The notes: generated by a model from the letters alone, not told the origin. A stretch of 64,000 bases of DNA from Alkaliphilus transvaalensis ATCC 700919 (GCF_000621485.1 NZ_JHYF01000002.1:372001-436000), one strand, 5' to 3'. Positions 1 to 7,864 are shown, counted from the stretch's first letter. Numbers and translations are program-made.

Positions 1-45
1 ATGGGAAATTCATCTATTAAATAATATAATCAAGGGGGGCTTAAT

Positions 46-1314
46 ATGGAAAACACAATAAAGGAGTCAATGAAGATCCTTCCGTTAAAGGAGCAATATA
101 TAATAATGGAAACTTGGCTAAAGGAAAGGTTAGATAACCTTTTACCTAGCTTAATGAAACGAGAAGGAATAGACATGTGGATCATCCTAGCAAGGGAATA
201 CAATGAAGACCCTATTTTTCTATCCTTAATACCTCCCCTACAAAGAACAGCCTCAAGGCTATCCTGCTTAATGTTTTATCTAGATAGTAAAGGTGAGTTA
301 GAATGCTTAAACCTTGGTAGACCTAGCCCCTATCTTTTAAAGTTCTATTGTCAAAAATGGGATAGTAAACAGGAAAATCAATGGGACTGTATTAAAAGAT
401 TAGTAGAAGAAAAGAACCCCAATAAAATTGCTATTAATGTGTCCCAAAACTTTGCTTTAGCCGATGGACTAACAAAGGGGCTTTTTGATGAACTTGTAAA
501 GGTGTTGGGAGAAAAAAATACATCGAAATTAGTTAGTGCTGAAAAACTCTGTATCGGTTGGCTAGAAACCAGAACAGAGTCAGAAATAGAAATGTATCGT
601 CAGATTTATCATGTGGCGATACGAATAATTGAAGAGGCTTTTTCGAATAAAGTAATAGAAGTGGGAAGAACAACAACAAGAGAAGTAGAATGGTGGATGA
701 TGGAGAGGATTAATGATTTAGGACTGAAGAGTTGGTTTACTCCAACAGTAGACCTGCAACGGAGGGGTGAAAATGATTCTAGACTATCTAATCAGGTCAT
801 TTTAGAGGGGGACCTACTCCATTGTGATGTGGGCTTAGAATATTTAGGACTAAGCACCGACACCCAAAGGCTGGCCTATGTTTTAAAGGCAGATGAAAAG
901 GATGTTCCACAAGGGCTACAAAAGGCTTTAACTAATTGTAATCAATTTCAAGATATTGTAGCAAGCAATTTCACAGTAGGGAAAACGGGAAATCAGATTC
1001 TATTAGAATCTTTGCAGGAAGCACAAGAAAAGAATATTAAAGCCATGCTCTACACCCATCCAATAGGCACCCACGGCCACGGTATTGGCCCCACTATTGG
1101 TTTATGGGATCAACAACATGAAGTACCTATATGGGGAGATTATCCTCTATACCATAATACCTGCTATGCCCTAGAGTTAAATACAGCAGTAAATGTTCCA
1201 GAATGGGGCTATCAAGAAGTGTATGTCTATTTGGAAGAGACAGTAGCTTTTACAGAAGAAGGGATAATTTACTTATCAGAAGGTAGGGATCAGATTATCG
1301 AAATACGTAATTGA
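46..1314 (+). CDS. M24 family metallopeptidase (Xaa-Pro aminopeptidase-like)
   Basis: A 422-residue cytosolic metallopeptidase of the creatinase/prolidase type, expected to remove N-terminal residues next to proline or to cleave small peptides. Residues about 20-165 fit the creatinase N-terminal domain and 180-415 the pita-bread M24 domain. The five metal ligands can be traced: Asp261 (HCDVG), Asp272 (STDTQ), the His cluster THPIGTHGHGIG (338-346), Glu377 (YALELN) and Glu397/398 near the end. A GGGGGG ribosome site lies 6 bases before the ATG. It is monocistronic here. The family is solid; substrate specificity cannot be read, and members of this fold include non-peptidases. Confidence 0.85.
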   Translation: MENTIKESMKILPLKEQYIIMETWLKERLDNLLPSLMKREGIDMWIILAREYNEDPIFLSLIPPLQRTASRLSCLMFYLDSKGELECLNLGRPSPYLLKFYCQKWDSKQENQWDCIKRLVEEKNPNKIAINVSQNFALADGLTKGLFDELVKVLGEKNTSKLVSAEKLCIGWLETRTESEIEMYRQIYHVAIRIIEEAFSNKVIEVGRTTTREVEWWMMERINDLGLKSWFTPTVDLQRRGENDSRLSNQVILEGDLLHCDVGLEYLGLSTDTQRLAYVLKADEKDVPQGLQKALTNCNQFQDIVASNFTVGKTGNQILLESLQEAQEKNIKAMLYTHPIGTHGHGIGPTIGLWDQQHEVPIWGDYPLYHNTCYALELNTAVNVPEWGYQEVYVYLEETVAFTEEGIIYLSEGRDQIIEIRN

Positions 1315-1461
1315 AGATAAAACATTACTATTTCTGAAATTTAATCTATTTATGTTATGACTGTTAAAAGATTAATTAATTTGACAATTCCCCAATATTT
1401 CATTACTATTTTATTTGATGTCTAAATACATAATAAAGTAGAGTTTAGAAAGGGGACTAAT

Positions 1462-1716
1462 ATGTATTCTTATACAACTAGTGGGGTTTGCGCAAAGCAA
1501 ATTAGCTTTAATATTGAAAATGGAGCAGTAAAGAATGTTTATTTTCATGGAGGATGTCCGGGCAATTTAATAGGAGTTAGTCAATTAATAGAAGGTATGA
1601 AGGTTGAAGAGGCGATAGAAAAGTTAAAGGGAATTACCTGTGGTGGTAAACAAACCTCCTGCCCAGATCAACTTTCCATAGCTTTAGAAGAAAGCTTAAA
1701 AAGATTAGCTGGATAA
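1462..1716 (+). CDS. TSCPD domain protein (TIGR03905-like)
   Basis: A short protein (84 aa) that matches the small stand-alone TSCPD proteins of Clostridia. The domain is named for a motif also found at the C-terminus of some ribonucleotide reductases. Visible marks are the GGCPGNL segment, the TCGGKQTSCPDQLS motif near residues 59-72, and four cysteines that could bind metal. AAAGGGGAC precedes the ATG. The gene has its own rho-independent terminator directly after the stop. The biochemical role is unknown; only the family is claimed. Confidence 0.8.
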   Translation: MYSYTTSGVCAKQISFNIENGAVKNVYFHGGCPGNLIGVSQLIEGMKVEEAIEKLKGITCGGKQTSCPDQLSIALEESLKRLAG

Positions 1717-1719
1717 ATA

Positions 1720-1748
1720 AAAATGCCCAAATTAAGGGCATTTTTTTA
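1720..1748 (+). terminator. Rho-independent terminator after the TSCPD gene
   Basis: Stem AAAATGCCC / GGGCATTTT with a 7-base loop, followed by a T run, starting four bases after the stop codon. Confidence 0.85.
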
Positions 1749-1971
1749 TTTAAATCTTCCGAAGGAAGACTTTGATCATATAAAAATGATACTTTTTATA
1801 CTTTTCCATTATCCTTAAAGAGTTTTTTAAAATTATAGATTTTATTAATACAATTCCTTCCTCCTATAGATACATTCAATTTCTAAGCTAAAAACATCTA
1901 TGTTATATTTAATATGTGAAAAAAATGTTTAAGTCTACTAACTGCTTTTTAATTAAAGGGAGGACGAAGTA

Positions 1972-2436
1972 ATGAAGAAGGAAATTAATATTACTAAAAT
2001 CAAGCAAGACGCTGAAGAACTATACAGAAAAGGAGACTTCTTTTGTTCAGAGGCAATTGTCTATTCCATTAAAAACAATCTTGAATTAGATATGCCAGAT
2101 GAAATGATTGCAATGGCATCGGGATTTCCAGTAGGGATTGGTAGATCTAAGTGTGTCTGTGGAGCAGTTTCAGGCGGAGTTATGGCCCTTGGATACTTCT
2201 TTGGAAGAACAAAAGGGGGAGACCCTAAGGTAGTAAAAACCCTTGAATTAGCTAACGAACTACAAGAAAGTTTTAAAAATAACCATAAAGTACTCTGTTG
2301 TAAGGTCTTAACTAAAGGGATGGATATGGCCTCAGGAGAACATAAAAACCAATGTGTAGCTTTTACAGGTGAAATTGCCGAAAAGACAGCAGAGATTGTT
2401 GCTAGAGAATTAAATCTTTCAATAATTAATGATTAA
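1972..2436 (+). CDS. C_GCAxxG_C_C family (probable redox) protein
   Basis: A 154-residue protein of the cysteine-rich C_GCAxxG_C_C family common in anaerobes. Diagnostic cysteines are FFCSEA near residue 24, KCVCGAVSGG near 62-64, LCCKVL near 108-109 and NQCVAF near 125. Members are thought to be redox-active or metal-binding, often beside transporters or oxidoreductases, but no reaction is established. GGGAGG precedes the ATG. The next gene begins about 13 bases downstream, so the two are probably co-transcribed and this protein may serve or modify the transporter; that link is inference. Confidence 0.8.
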   Translation: MKKEINITKIKQDAEELYRKGDFFCSEAIVYSIKNNLELDMPDEMIAMASGFPVGIGRSKCVCGAVSGGVMALGYFFGRTKGGDPKVVKTLELANELQESFKNNHKVLCCKVLTKGMDMASGEHKNQCVAFTGEIAEKTAEIVARELNLSIIND

Positions 2437-2449
2437 TGGAGAGATGAAA

Positions 2450-3397
2450 ATGGGACAATTAATTAAAAAAGTACCTATACCAATGGCAGGTTTGATGTTG
2501 GCTTTAGCAGCAACAGGAAATTTAGTTTTATCTTATGGAGAAGTCTATAGAAACATATTTGGTAGCGTTTCAGCTTTTCTATTACTTTTATTAGTAGCCA
2601 AAATAATTACTGACCCTAAAGGGATAGTAGAAGGTCTTCAAAATCCTGTTGTAGCCAGTGTGTCGCCAACATTTTCTATGGGTGTAATGATCCTTTCCAC
2701 TTACCTTAAACCTTATTATCCAGTAATTGCACAAGGAATTTGGATCTTTGGTTTGGCATTACACAGCTTATTAATAGTCTACTTTACTAAAAAATATATA
2801 CTGTCATTTAATATCAAAAAGGTATTTCCTAGCTATTTTGTAGTTTATGTTGGTATTGTAGTAGCCAGCGTTACAGCACCAGTGTATGGTTTAGCTCAAT
2901 TAGGGCAATATATTTTTTGGTTCGGTTTTATAAGTTACTTAATCTTATTACCAATTGTCTTATATAGAGTAATAAAGGTGAAGGAGATCCCAGAACCAGC
3001 AATGCCAACTATAACTATTTTTGCTGCACCAGCCAGTCTTTGTTTAGCGGGATATATGAATTCCTTCCAAACGAAAAATATGACAATTGTAGGGTTTTTA
3101 GCCCTTGTATCTCTAGTTAGTTTAGTGGCAGTATTAATCTACATGCCCAAATTATTAAAATTAAAGTTCTACCCTAGTTATTCTGCTTTTACATTTCCAT
3201 TAGTCATTAGTGGAATTTCTATTAAACTTACAAATGGTTTTCTAAATAACTCTAATCAATCAATTTCTATGTTAAAGTATGTTGTTAGAGTTGAAGAAAT
3301 AATAGCAGTAGCCATTGTGGTTTATGTGTTAATAAAATATGGATTATTCTTACTTGCTAAAGAAGAGGCAAAAGCGGTTGTTAAACCAGTAAGATAA
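2450..3397 (+). CDS. TDT family (tellurite-resistance/dicarboxylate, SLAC1-like) transporter
   Basis: About 315 residues with roughly ten hydrophobic helices, fitting the TehA/SLAC1 fold of the TDT family (anion channels and C4-dicarboxylate exporters). The opening VPIPMAGLMLALAATGNL is the typical first helix. An upstream ATG at 2429 would overlap the previous gene, but GGAGAG at 2438-2443 is correctly spaced for the ATG at 2450, which I prefer. It follows the C_GCAxxG_C_C gene in one probable operon. The transported ion is unknown. The protein ends in a short lysine-rich cytosolic tail. Confidence 0.78.
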   Translation: MGQLIKKVPIPMAGLMLALAATGNLVLSYGEVYRNIFGSVSAFLLLLLVAKIITDPKGIVEGLQNPVVASVSPTFSMGVMILSTYLKPYYPVIAQGIWIFGLALHSLLIVYFTKKYILSFNIKKVFPSYFVVYVGIVVASVTAPVYGLAQLGQYIFWFGFISYLILLPIVLYRVIKVKEIPEPAMPTITIFAAPASLCLAGYMNSFQTKNMTIVGFLALVSLVSLVAVLIYMPKLLKLKFYPSYSAFTFPLVISGISIKLTNGFLNNSNQSISMLKYVVRVEEIIAVAIVVYVLIKYGLFLLAKEEAKAVVKPVR

Positions 3398-3587
3398 ATG
3401 TTAAATAAGTGCCATATAAAAAAAAGCCACAGGTTCAATAATTTGTAGCTTTGGCTATTATTAAGAAGGGATTAGCAATAAAATATATAATAAATGATTA
3501 AGTTATTATAGGGTTTTCAAAGATATTAAGATTGAGAAATATGTAGAGGATATAATAGATTTTAGGCAATGTTGTTAGTAAAACAAT

Positions 3588-3640
3588 AAAAGGGGGCTGT
3601 CTTAAAATGATAGTAAGAAATCATTTTAGACAGCCCCTTT
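3588..3640. repeat. Long near-perfect palindrome, probable bidirectional terminator
   Basis: Arms AAAGGGGGCTGTCTTAAAATGAT (3588-3611, written here as two parts: AAAGGGGGCTGTC and TTAAAATGAT) and ATCATTTTAGACAGCCCCTTT split around 3630 pair over about 21 bp with two single-base bulges and an 8-base loop. It sits between a plus-strand and a minus-strand gene that converge, as a shared terminator would. The arm GGGGCTGTCTAAAATGAT also resembles ends of some insertion sequences. Confidence 0.6.
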
Positions 3641-3650
3641 CATCCAAAAC

Positions 3651-3851
3651 TTAATCCTCCAATACCTCATGAAATGCCTGTTCCGACTCTGGTGTCCAGA
3701 AGGATATACTATAGTTATCAGCACCAAAAGAGGCGATATGCTTACAGTGTTTCTTATAAACTTCCTCGTTACTTGTTTCAAAGTCTGCAACCATAGGATT
3801 ACGTTGCCCTCCATATCTTCCAGTTAGTTTATACAGTTTTTTCCTTGACAT
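3651..3851 (-). CDS. Small uncharacterised protein (66 aa)
   Basis: I do not recognise the family. The product starts MSRKKLYKLTGRYGG, is polar, and ends in an acidic AFHEVLED. The ATG at 3851 is preceded by AAAGGAGG at the right distance; a longer reading from 3890 would run through that ribosome site and is unlikely. The composition is protein-like with no membrane segment, one Cys and three His. It lies beside two other small minus-strand genes, but they are not similar to it. Confidence 0.6.
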   Translation of the reverse strand: MSRKKLYKLTGRYGGQRNPMVADFETSNEEVYKKHCKHIASFGADNYSISFWTPESEQAFHEVLED

Positions 3852-4017
3852 AATACTTCCTCCTTTTTGTTTGAATTGTAAACCATACATCGTTTTACTT
3901 AATTTAATTATATGATAAGTATTCTGAAAATTCTACAATTAATAATGATTATTAATTAACAAACAAAGTTATATATATATGAGAAGGTCAATGGAAAATC
4001 ATCAAAAAATAAGTAAA

Positions 4018-4037
4018 GGTGACTTTAATTAGTCACC
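4018..4037. terminator. Inverted repeat between minus-strand small genes
   Basis: Perfect arms GGTGACT / AGTCACC around a 6-base AT loop, just past the end of the 4055-4321 gene on the minus strand, with T-rich sequence on both sides. Likely its terminator. Confidence 0.6.
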
Positions 4038-4054
4038 TATATTTTTATATGTTT

Positions 4055-4321
4055 TTAGTTTTTCATAACTTCAACGCTTCCACCAGCTTGTTGAATTGTA
4101 TTAAACAGTCCACCTAAATTGAAACCAGTACCTCCTAGTAAGGGCAATCTAATAATGAGGCATATTCCACTAGGGGAAGTTACTTCAATTAGATTTAATA
4201 GATTAATTACAGCCCCAGCAGGAATAAATATTCGTAGGATGGTACCAGGCAATTGAGGACATGGATGAGCTGGTTTTTTACACCTTGTATCTACAGGATT
4301 TGTTCTAGAAACGATAGTCAT
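4055..4321 (-). CDS. Small conserved-core protein A, paralogue of the next gene (88 aa)
   Basis: Family not recognised. After a variable, proline-containing N-terminus (MTIVSRTNPVDTR) comes a core starting CPQLPGTILRIFIPAGAV that is nearly identical to the protein encoded at 4425-4658, ending in a glycine-rich QAGGSVEV tail. The core contains alternating hydrophobic residues suited to beta strands, one Cys before the first strand, one inside ICLI, and no obvious signal peptide. The ATG at 4321 follows GAAAGGAGGG; a longer reading upstream crosses that site and is rejected. Function unknown; a self-associating surface or spore protein is one possibility, unsupported so far. Confidence 0.65.
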   Translation of the reverse strand: MTIVSRTNPVDTRCKKPAHPCPQLPGTILRIFIPAGAVINLLNLIEVTSPSGICLIIRLPLLGGTGFNLGGLFNTIQQAGGSVEVMKN

Positions 4322-4385
4322 TGTAAGCCCTCCTTTCTGTTTGCAATATATCTTATGCAAAGTATAAAGAAGAGTGCTAATAATT

Positions 4386-4415
4386 AGGAGGTCTTATTAT
4401 ATTTCAAGACCTCCT
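4386..4415. repeat. Inverted repeat between the paralogous small genes
   Basis: Perfect 10-bp arms AGGAGGTCTT / AAGACCTCCT with a 10-base loop, between the stop of the 4425-4658 gene and the leader of the 4055-4321 gene on the minus strand. There is no strong U tract, so it may be a weak terminator or an RNA processing/stability hairpin. Confidence 0.55.
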
Positions 4416-4424
4416 TAATTAAAA

Positions 4425-4658
4425 TTATTCAGTAATAAATTCAATACTTCCTCCTGCCTTTTTTATGGTATCCATAATACTAGCAATATTAAAAGTTCCA
4501 CCTAAGGCAGGTAATCTCACTATTAGACAAATGCCACTTGGAGATGTTATTTCAATTAAGTTTAAAAGATTAATTACTGCTCCTGCAGGAATAGATATTC
4601 TAATTAATGTACCAGGTAATTGAGGACATTGGTCCTTCTTTATTGTTTCATTAGCCAT
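4425..4658 (-). CDS. Small conserved-core protein B, paralogue of the preceding gene (77 aa)
   Basis: Shares with the 4055-4321 product the core CPQLPGT..RI.IPAGAVIN, then LLNLIE.TSPSGICLI.RLP and an LGGT-to-AGGS end, with most positions identical and conservative changes elsewhere. The N-terminus (MANETIKKDQ) is unrelated and shorter. GGAGGG lies 8 bases before the ATG. On the minus strand it is the upstream gene of the pair, so the two probably arose by tandem duplication. No catalytic motif, signal peptide or long membrane helix is visible. Function unknown. Confidence 0.65.
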   Translation of the reverse strand: MANETIKKDQCPQLPGTLIRISIPAGAVINLLNLIEITSPSGICLIVRLPALGGTFNIASIMDTIKKAGGSIEFITE

Positions 4659-4870
4659 ACTTCAACCCTCCATTTTATTAATAATAATTCATCAATCTAT
4701 TTATTTGAGTTGACTCATTTCTATTCTATGTTTCTAATCAAGAAAAGGTGATTAAGGGAAACTCAGCAGTTATAAATTAAAAAGAAGTAGACTATATTAG
4801 AAATATAATTGTTAGTCTTTAGAATAAGTGCTAAAATAATCTTAAATTCGTTGAAGGGAGGTAAAGAATT

Positions 4871-5068
4871 ATGCCATATATTTCATTAGATATTGGTAAG
4901 TTAACAACAGAGCAGAAAAATGCTTTGATAAAGGCTTTTACAGAAGCTACAGTAGAAATTGCAAAAGTACCACCAGAGGCAGTATTAATGATGATTAAAG
5001 AAAATGAACTAGACAATATTGGGGTTGGGGGTATTTCCTTAGCTGAAAAGTTTGGTGAAAAGAAATAG
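4871..5068 (+). CDS. 4-oxalocrotonate tautomerase family enzyme
   Basis: A 65-residue protein of the tautomerase superfamily, which uses the amino-terminal proline exposed after removal of Met as general base. MPYISLDIGKLTTEQKNALIKAFTE is the classic beta-alpha start (shown by Pro2 and the TEQK helix), and a C-terminal GVGGISLAEK follows the second strand. Length is normal for the family, which forms hexamers. GGGAGG precedes the ATG. It stands alone, ends in a hairpin terminator and has no aromatic-degradation genes nearby, so its substrate is open. Confidence 0.85.
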   Translation: MPYISLDIGKLTTEQKNALIKAFTEATVEIAKVPPEAVLMMIKENELDNIGVGGISLAEKFGEKK

Positions 5069-5085
5069 TATTTTACTGATGCACT

Positions 5086-5116
5086 AAAGGCAGGCTATAA
5101 AAGACCTGCTTTTTTC
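5086..5116 (+). terminator. Terminator after the tautomerase gene
   Basis: Imperfect stem AAAGGCAGG-CT / AGACCTGCTTT with one bulge, followed by six T. Confidence 0.7.
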
Positions 5117-5186
5117 AAGCCCTTACTTGAATAAAATAAATGAGACTTCTTTATACTAGTTAGAGAAAGATGAGGAGGTAAGGGAA

Positions 5187-5768
5187 ATGCATATTATCTG
5201 GGAATCTCTTTTAATGGTTTTTACAGGAACCGCACTTCTTAGAATAACAGGAAGAAAATCTATCTCTCAAATGACTGTTGCCCAAACAGTTATTATGATT
5301 TCAATTGGAAATATTATTGTACAGCCAATAATTGAGACGAGCCCATGGAGAACGATTGTTGCTGCATCCATCTTTATAATTTTTTTAATTATTGTTGAAT
5401 ACCTACAGGTTAATTTTAATTTGTTGGAGAATATTTTAACAGGAAAAGGGATAATCGTAATTCTAAACGGTCAGATCGTACCAGAAAATTTAAGAAAACT
5501 AAGATTTACTGTAGATCAGTTAGAGATGAGACTTAGACAACAAGGGATAACTAACATAAGTGATGTGAAGACAGGGACATTAGAACCAAACGGTCAATTG
5601 GGTTATGAGTTAATGCCCCATGCTAAACCAGTCACAATAGGAGAATTACAAAAAATGTTTCCCCACTTAATTGACCAAAATTACAAAGTACCGCAAGACA
5701 ATTTTAGTCTCTTTACTGAAGTGAAGGATAGAATACACGAAAATGAAAACCAAGACCATCTAAAATAA
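5187..5768 (+). CDS. YetF-type DUF421 membrane protein
   Basis: A 193-residue protein with about three N-terminal hydrophobic helices (residues 1-80) and a cytosolic domain. Hallmarks are RITGRKSISQMT and ILNGQIVPENLRK followed by LRQQGI, as in YetF/DUF421 proteins. In Bacillus and relatives such proteins accompany DUF1657 proteins and SpoVA proteins in spore-membrane operons; a DUF1657 protein is encoded at 7129-7332. GAGGAGG precedes the ATG. The last codons overlap the left arm of the shared terminator. The exact function is unknown. Confidence 0.82.
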   Translation: MHIIWESLLMVFTGTALLRITGRKSISQMTVAQTVIMISIGNIIVQPIIETSPWRTIVAASIFIIFLIIVEYLQVNFNLLENILTGKGIIVILNGQIVPENLRKLRFTVDQLEMRLRQQGITNISDVKTGTLEPNGQLGYELMPHAKPVTIGELQKMFPHLIDQNYKVPQDNFSLFTEVKDRIHENENQDHLK

Positions 5769-5792
5769 GGATTATCTTGGTTTTTTCTTTTT
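5746..5792. terminator. Bidirectional terminator between convergent genes
   Basis: AAAACCAAGA (5746-5755, inside the end of the DUF421 gene) pairs with TCTTGGTTTT (5775-5784), followed by a long T-rich tract. It can also serve the convergent gene on the minus strand. Confidence 0.8.
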
Positions 5793-5797
5793 TGTTC

Positions 5798-7096
5798 TTA
5801 TTTCTCAATGTCAGTAATCGTTTTACCCGATGGAAGATTAAGTAGCCTACTTTTAGGTTCATAGATCTTTTGTGCTGCATAAATGCCATGATGACCTGAG
5901 AATAAGAAGCTGATGATACAGACAATAAAAAAGTATGAAATACCTTTAGCTTCAAACATTTCTAGGCTTAATAAAAAAGCTGATATTGGCGTATTTGTAG
6001 ATGCAGAGAAAACTGCAATCATTCCTAAGGCAGCAAGAAAGGAAGGAGGAAAGCCTATTAACGTAGCCAATGTATTACCTAAGGTTGCCCCAATAAAGAA
6101 TAGTGGAATAACTTCTCCACCACGAAAACCAGAACCCATGGTTATAGCCGTAAAGATGAGCTTAGCTAAGAAGGCAAAGGGAGGCACCTGTCCTTCGAAA
6201 GCTCTATTAATCATCGGTAAGCCACGACCTAAGTAATCTCTAGAGCCTATGATATAGGTTAGAAAAATAATTAAAATTCCACCCCAAAATGCCCGTAGCA
6301 TAAGATTTTTATTTAAATATTTATCGGACAATCTCTTTACTTCATGTCTCAATTGACCATATAGAACACTAGTAAAGGAAAAAATAATTGATACGCCAAT
6401 AATCTTTAATAAATTAATGCTATTGATTTCAGGAATATGTTTGATAATAAAATGATCATGATGGATACCTAAGGCAGTTGCAACGTAATGACCAGTAAAA
6501 CTTGCCACCAAACAAGGCACCAATGCTTCAAATTTTGTTTTACCGACAACGATTGCCTCCATACCAAATAGAGTGCCAGCTAAGGGGGTACCAAAGGCAG
6601 AACCAAAACCACCACTAACACCACTGATAATAAGGATTCTCCTGTCAATAGGGTGAATTTTAAATATTCGGTTGACCCCTTCGGCCACACTAGCCCCCAT
6701 TTGTATAGCTGCTCCTTCTCTTCCTGTAGAACCTCCAAAGAGGTGAGTAATAAAAGTGCATATATAAACAATAGGTCCCATTCTTATGGGGATCTGGCCT
6801 TGTCCATGATGTATGTGTTCAAGAACTAAATCGTTACCTTTTCGAGAGCCTTTTCCATAATACATATAAATATATCCTATAACAACACCACCCAATGGAA
6901 GGAAAAAAATTAAGAAAGGGTTGGCCTCTCGGACTTCTGTTAAAAAGTCGTTAAAATTAATTAAGAGAGCTGAAAAACCACCAACAGCTGTACCAATAAT
7001 ACTTCCCCACAGTAACCATTTTGTAAGGGTAGTAATGAAATTTTTATGGCGTTCCCTTACAGTAGCGTTGTAAAATTTATTAATTAACTGCAACAT
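5798..7096 (-). CDS. CLC-family anion channel/antiporter, CLC-F-like
   Basis: A 432-residue, multi-helix membrane protein of the CLC superfamily. Selectivity-filter segments are visible: GNDLVLEHIH (where chloride CLCs have GSGIP), GGSTGREGAAIQMG with the gating glutamate, and GFRGGEVIPLFFIGATLGN near residue 320. From memory, the GN-L and GGEV-PLFF forms are those of the fluoride/proton antiporter branch (CLC-F). I found no fluoride riboswitch upstream. A DUF1657 gene lies just upstream on the same strand, 32 bases away, and may be co-transcribed. Export of fluoride is inference; the CLC assignment is firm. Confidence 0.85.
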   Translation of the reverse strand: MLQLINKFYNATVRERHKNFITTLTKWLLWGSIIGTAVGGFSALLINFNDFLTEVREANPFLIFFLPLGGVVIGYIYMYYGKGSRKGNDLVLEHIHHGQGQIPIRMGPIVYICTFITHLFGGSTGREGAAIQMGASVAEGVNRIFKIHPIDRRILIISGVSGGFGSAFGTPLAGTLFGMEAIVVGKTKFEALVPCLVASFTGHYVATALGIHHDHFIIKHIPEINSINLLKIIGVSIIFSFTSVLYGQLRHEVKRLSDKYLNKNLMLRAFWGGILIIFLTYIIGSRDYLGRGLPMINRAFEGQVPPFAFLAKLIFTAITMGSGFRGGEVIPLFFIGATLGNTLATLIGFPPSFLAALGMIAVFSASTNTPISAFLLSLEMFEAKGISYFFIVCIISFLFSGHHGIYAAQKIYEPKSRLLNLPSGKTITDIEK

Positions 7097-7128
7097 CGAG
7101 ATATTCTCCTTAGACTCAGATTTTGCTA

Positions 7129-7332
7129 CTATTGAATATTTAAATCATTGTTTTGTTTTAAGTATTCAATTCTTCCACTCAGAAATTCCATATGTTTATC
7201 GATATCCGCCTTCATATTATTAAAAATCTGTTTTGTTTGCTGGTCTTCAGTGGAATGGGCCATTACTGCGTAGTCACCTTTAATCGCTTCACAATATGCT
7301 AACACCTTTTCAAGGTCTTTTTGAACAGTCAT
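7129..7332 (-). CDS. DUF1657 domain protein
   Basis: A 67-residue helical protein starting MTVQKDLEKVLAYCEAIKG, with STEDQQTKQIFNNM in the middle, matching DUF1657 proteins, which are short two-to-three-helix proteins of spore-forming Firmicutes often found next to YetF/DUF421 and SpoVA genes. GGAGGTG lies 6 bases before the ATG. It precedes the CLC-like gene on the minus strand. The association with spores is known for the family; here no spoVA genes lie in the window. Confidence 0.75.
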   Translation of the reverse strand: MTVQKDLEKVLAYCEAIKGDYAVMAHSTEDQQTKQIFNNMKADIDKHMEFLSGRIEYLKQNNDLNIQ

Positions 7333-7541
7333 TTTTTCACCTCCTCCAACAGTAGTATATCCAAACTATCCTCATCCATTACAGTAGACCATTGTGTAAG
7401 AGATCAAATCTAAAGCTTATTGTACAAAAATGTTGTTTATTTAGTTAGGGAAAAAGTTTTAAGAGGAAATAAGTTGTCCTTATAAAGTATAAATAGACAA
7501 GCATAATAATATAATGATAAAAAGAACAAAGGGATGAGAAT
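7333..7541. other. AT-rich divergent intergenic region
   Basis: With 7716-7864 this makes a gap of over 500 bases between firm genes, containing only the small candidate ORF at 7542. It should hold promoters for the minus-strand DUF1657-CLC pair and for the plus-strand genes, but no convincing -35/-10 pair was found, and no riboswitch motif. Confidence 0.4.
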
Positions 7542-7715
7542 ATGGAATATCAAAGAGATGAGCTTCTGATGTTTAAAGAGGTCAAAATCCAAAGTCAATC
7601 AATGGATATATCTTTCCTAATAGAGGCTTTCAAGTCTGTTTTGGAATATTCACTTCTTTTAGGATGTATATATGGCGTATTAATGCTGTTAGTAGAACTT
7701 CATGAAATCATTTGA
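7542..7715 (+). CDS. Possible small membrane protein (57 aa)
   Basis: An ATG preceded by AAGGGATGAG opens a 57-codon frame. The product has a polar N-terminal half (MEYQRDELLMFKEVKIQSQS) and a hydrophobic C-terminal half with LLLGCIYGVLMLLVEL, as expected of a one-helix membrane peptide. I know no homologue. The Shine-Dalgarno match is weak, so this remains a candidate. Confidence 0.4.
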   Translation: MEYQRDELLMFKEVKIQSQSMDISFLIEAFKSVLEYSLLLGCIYGVLMLLVELHEII

Positions 7716-7864
7716 AAAGAGTTAAACTTATTCCATTCATCTGAGTAATTCGAATAATTTAAATTTATTAAGTGATAAAAAACCTATTTAAACTAGAGGG
7801 TTGAGAATGTTATAATAGCTATAGGACATTTTAAGTTGGGGGAAAAAGGAAGTGATTAAGGAGA

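Noticed and set aside
1-45. Short open stretch ATG GGA AAT ... TAA at the window start
   Set aside because: Only seven codons; it may be the tail of an upstream gene but nothing supports a feature.
3626-3814. Minus-strand frame of 62 codons overlapping the 66-aa gene
   Set aside because: Runs through the palindrome, has no ribosome site and is out of frame with the better-supported gene.
5913-6236. Plus-strand frame of 107 codons inside the CLC gene
   Set aside because: Antisense shadow of a clear membrane-protein gene, with no ribosome site.
7097-7560. Fluoride riboswitch upstream of the CLC-like gene
   Set aside because: Looked for the crcB-motif core on the minus strand and found no acceptable match by eye.
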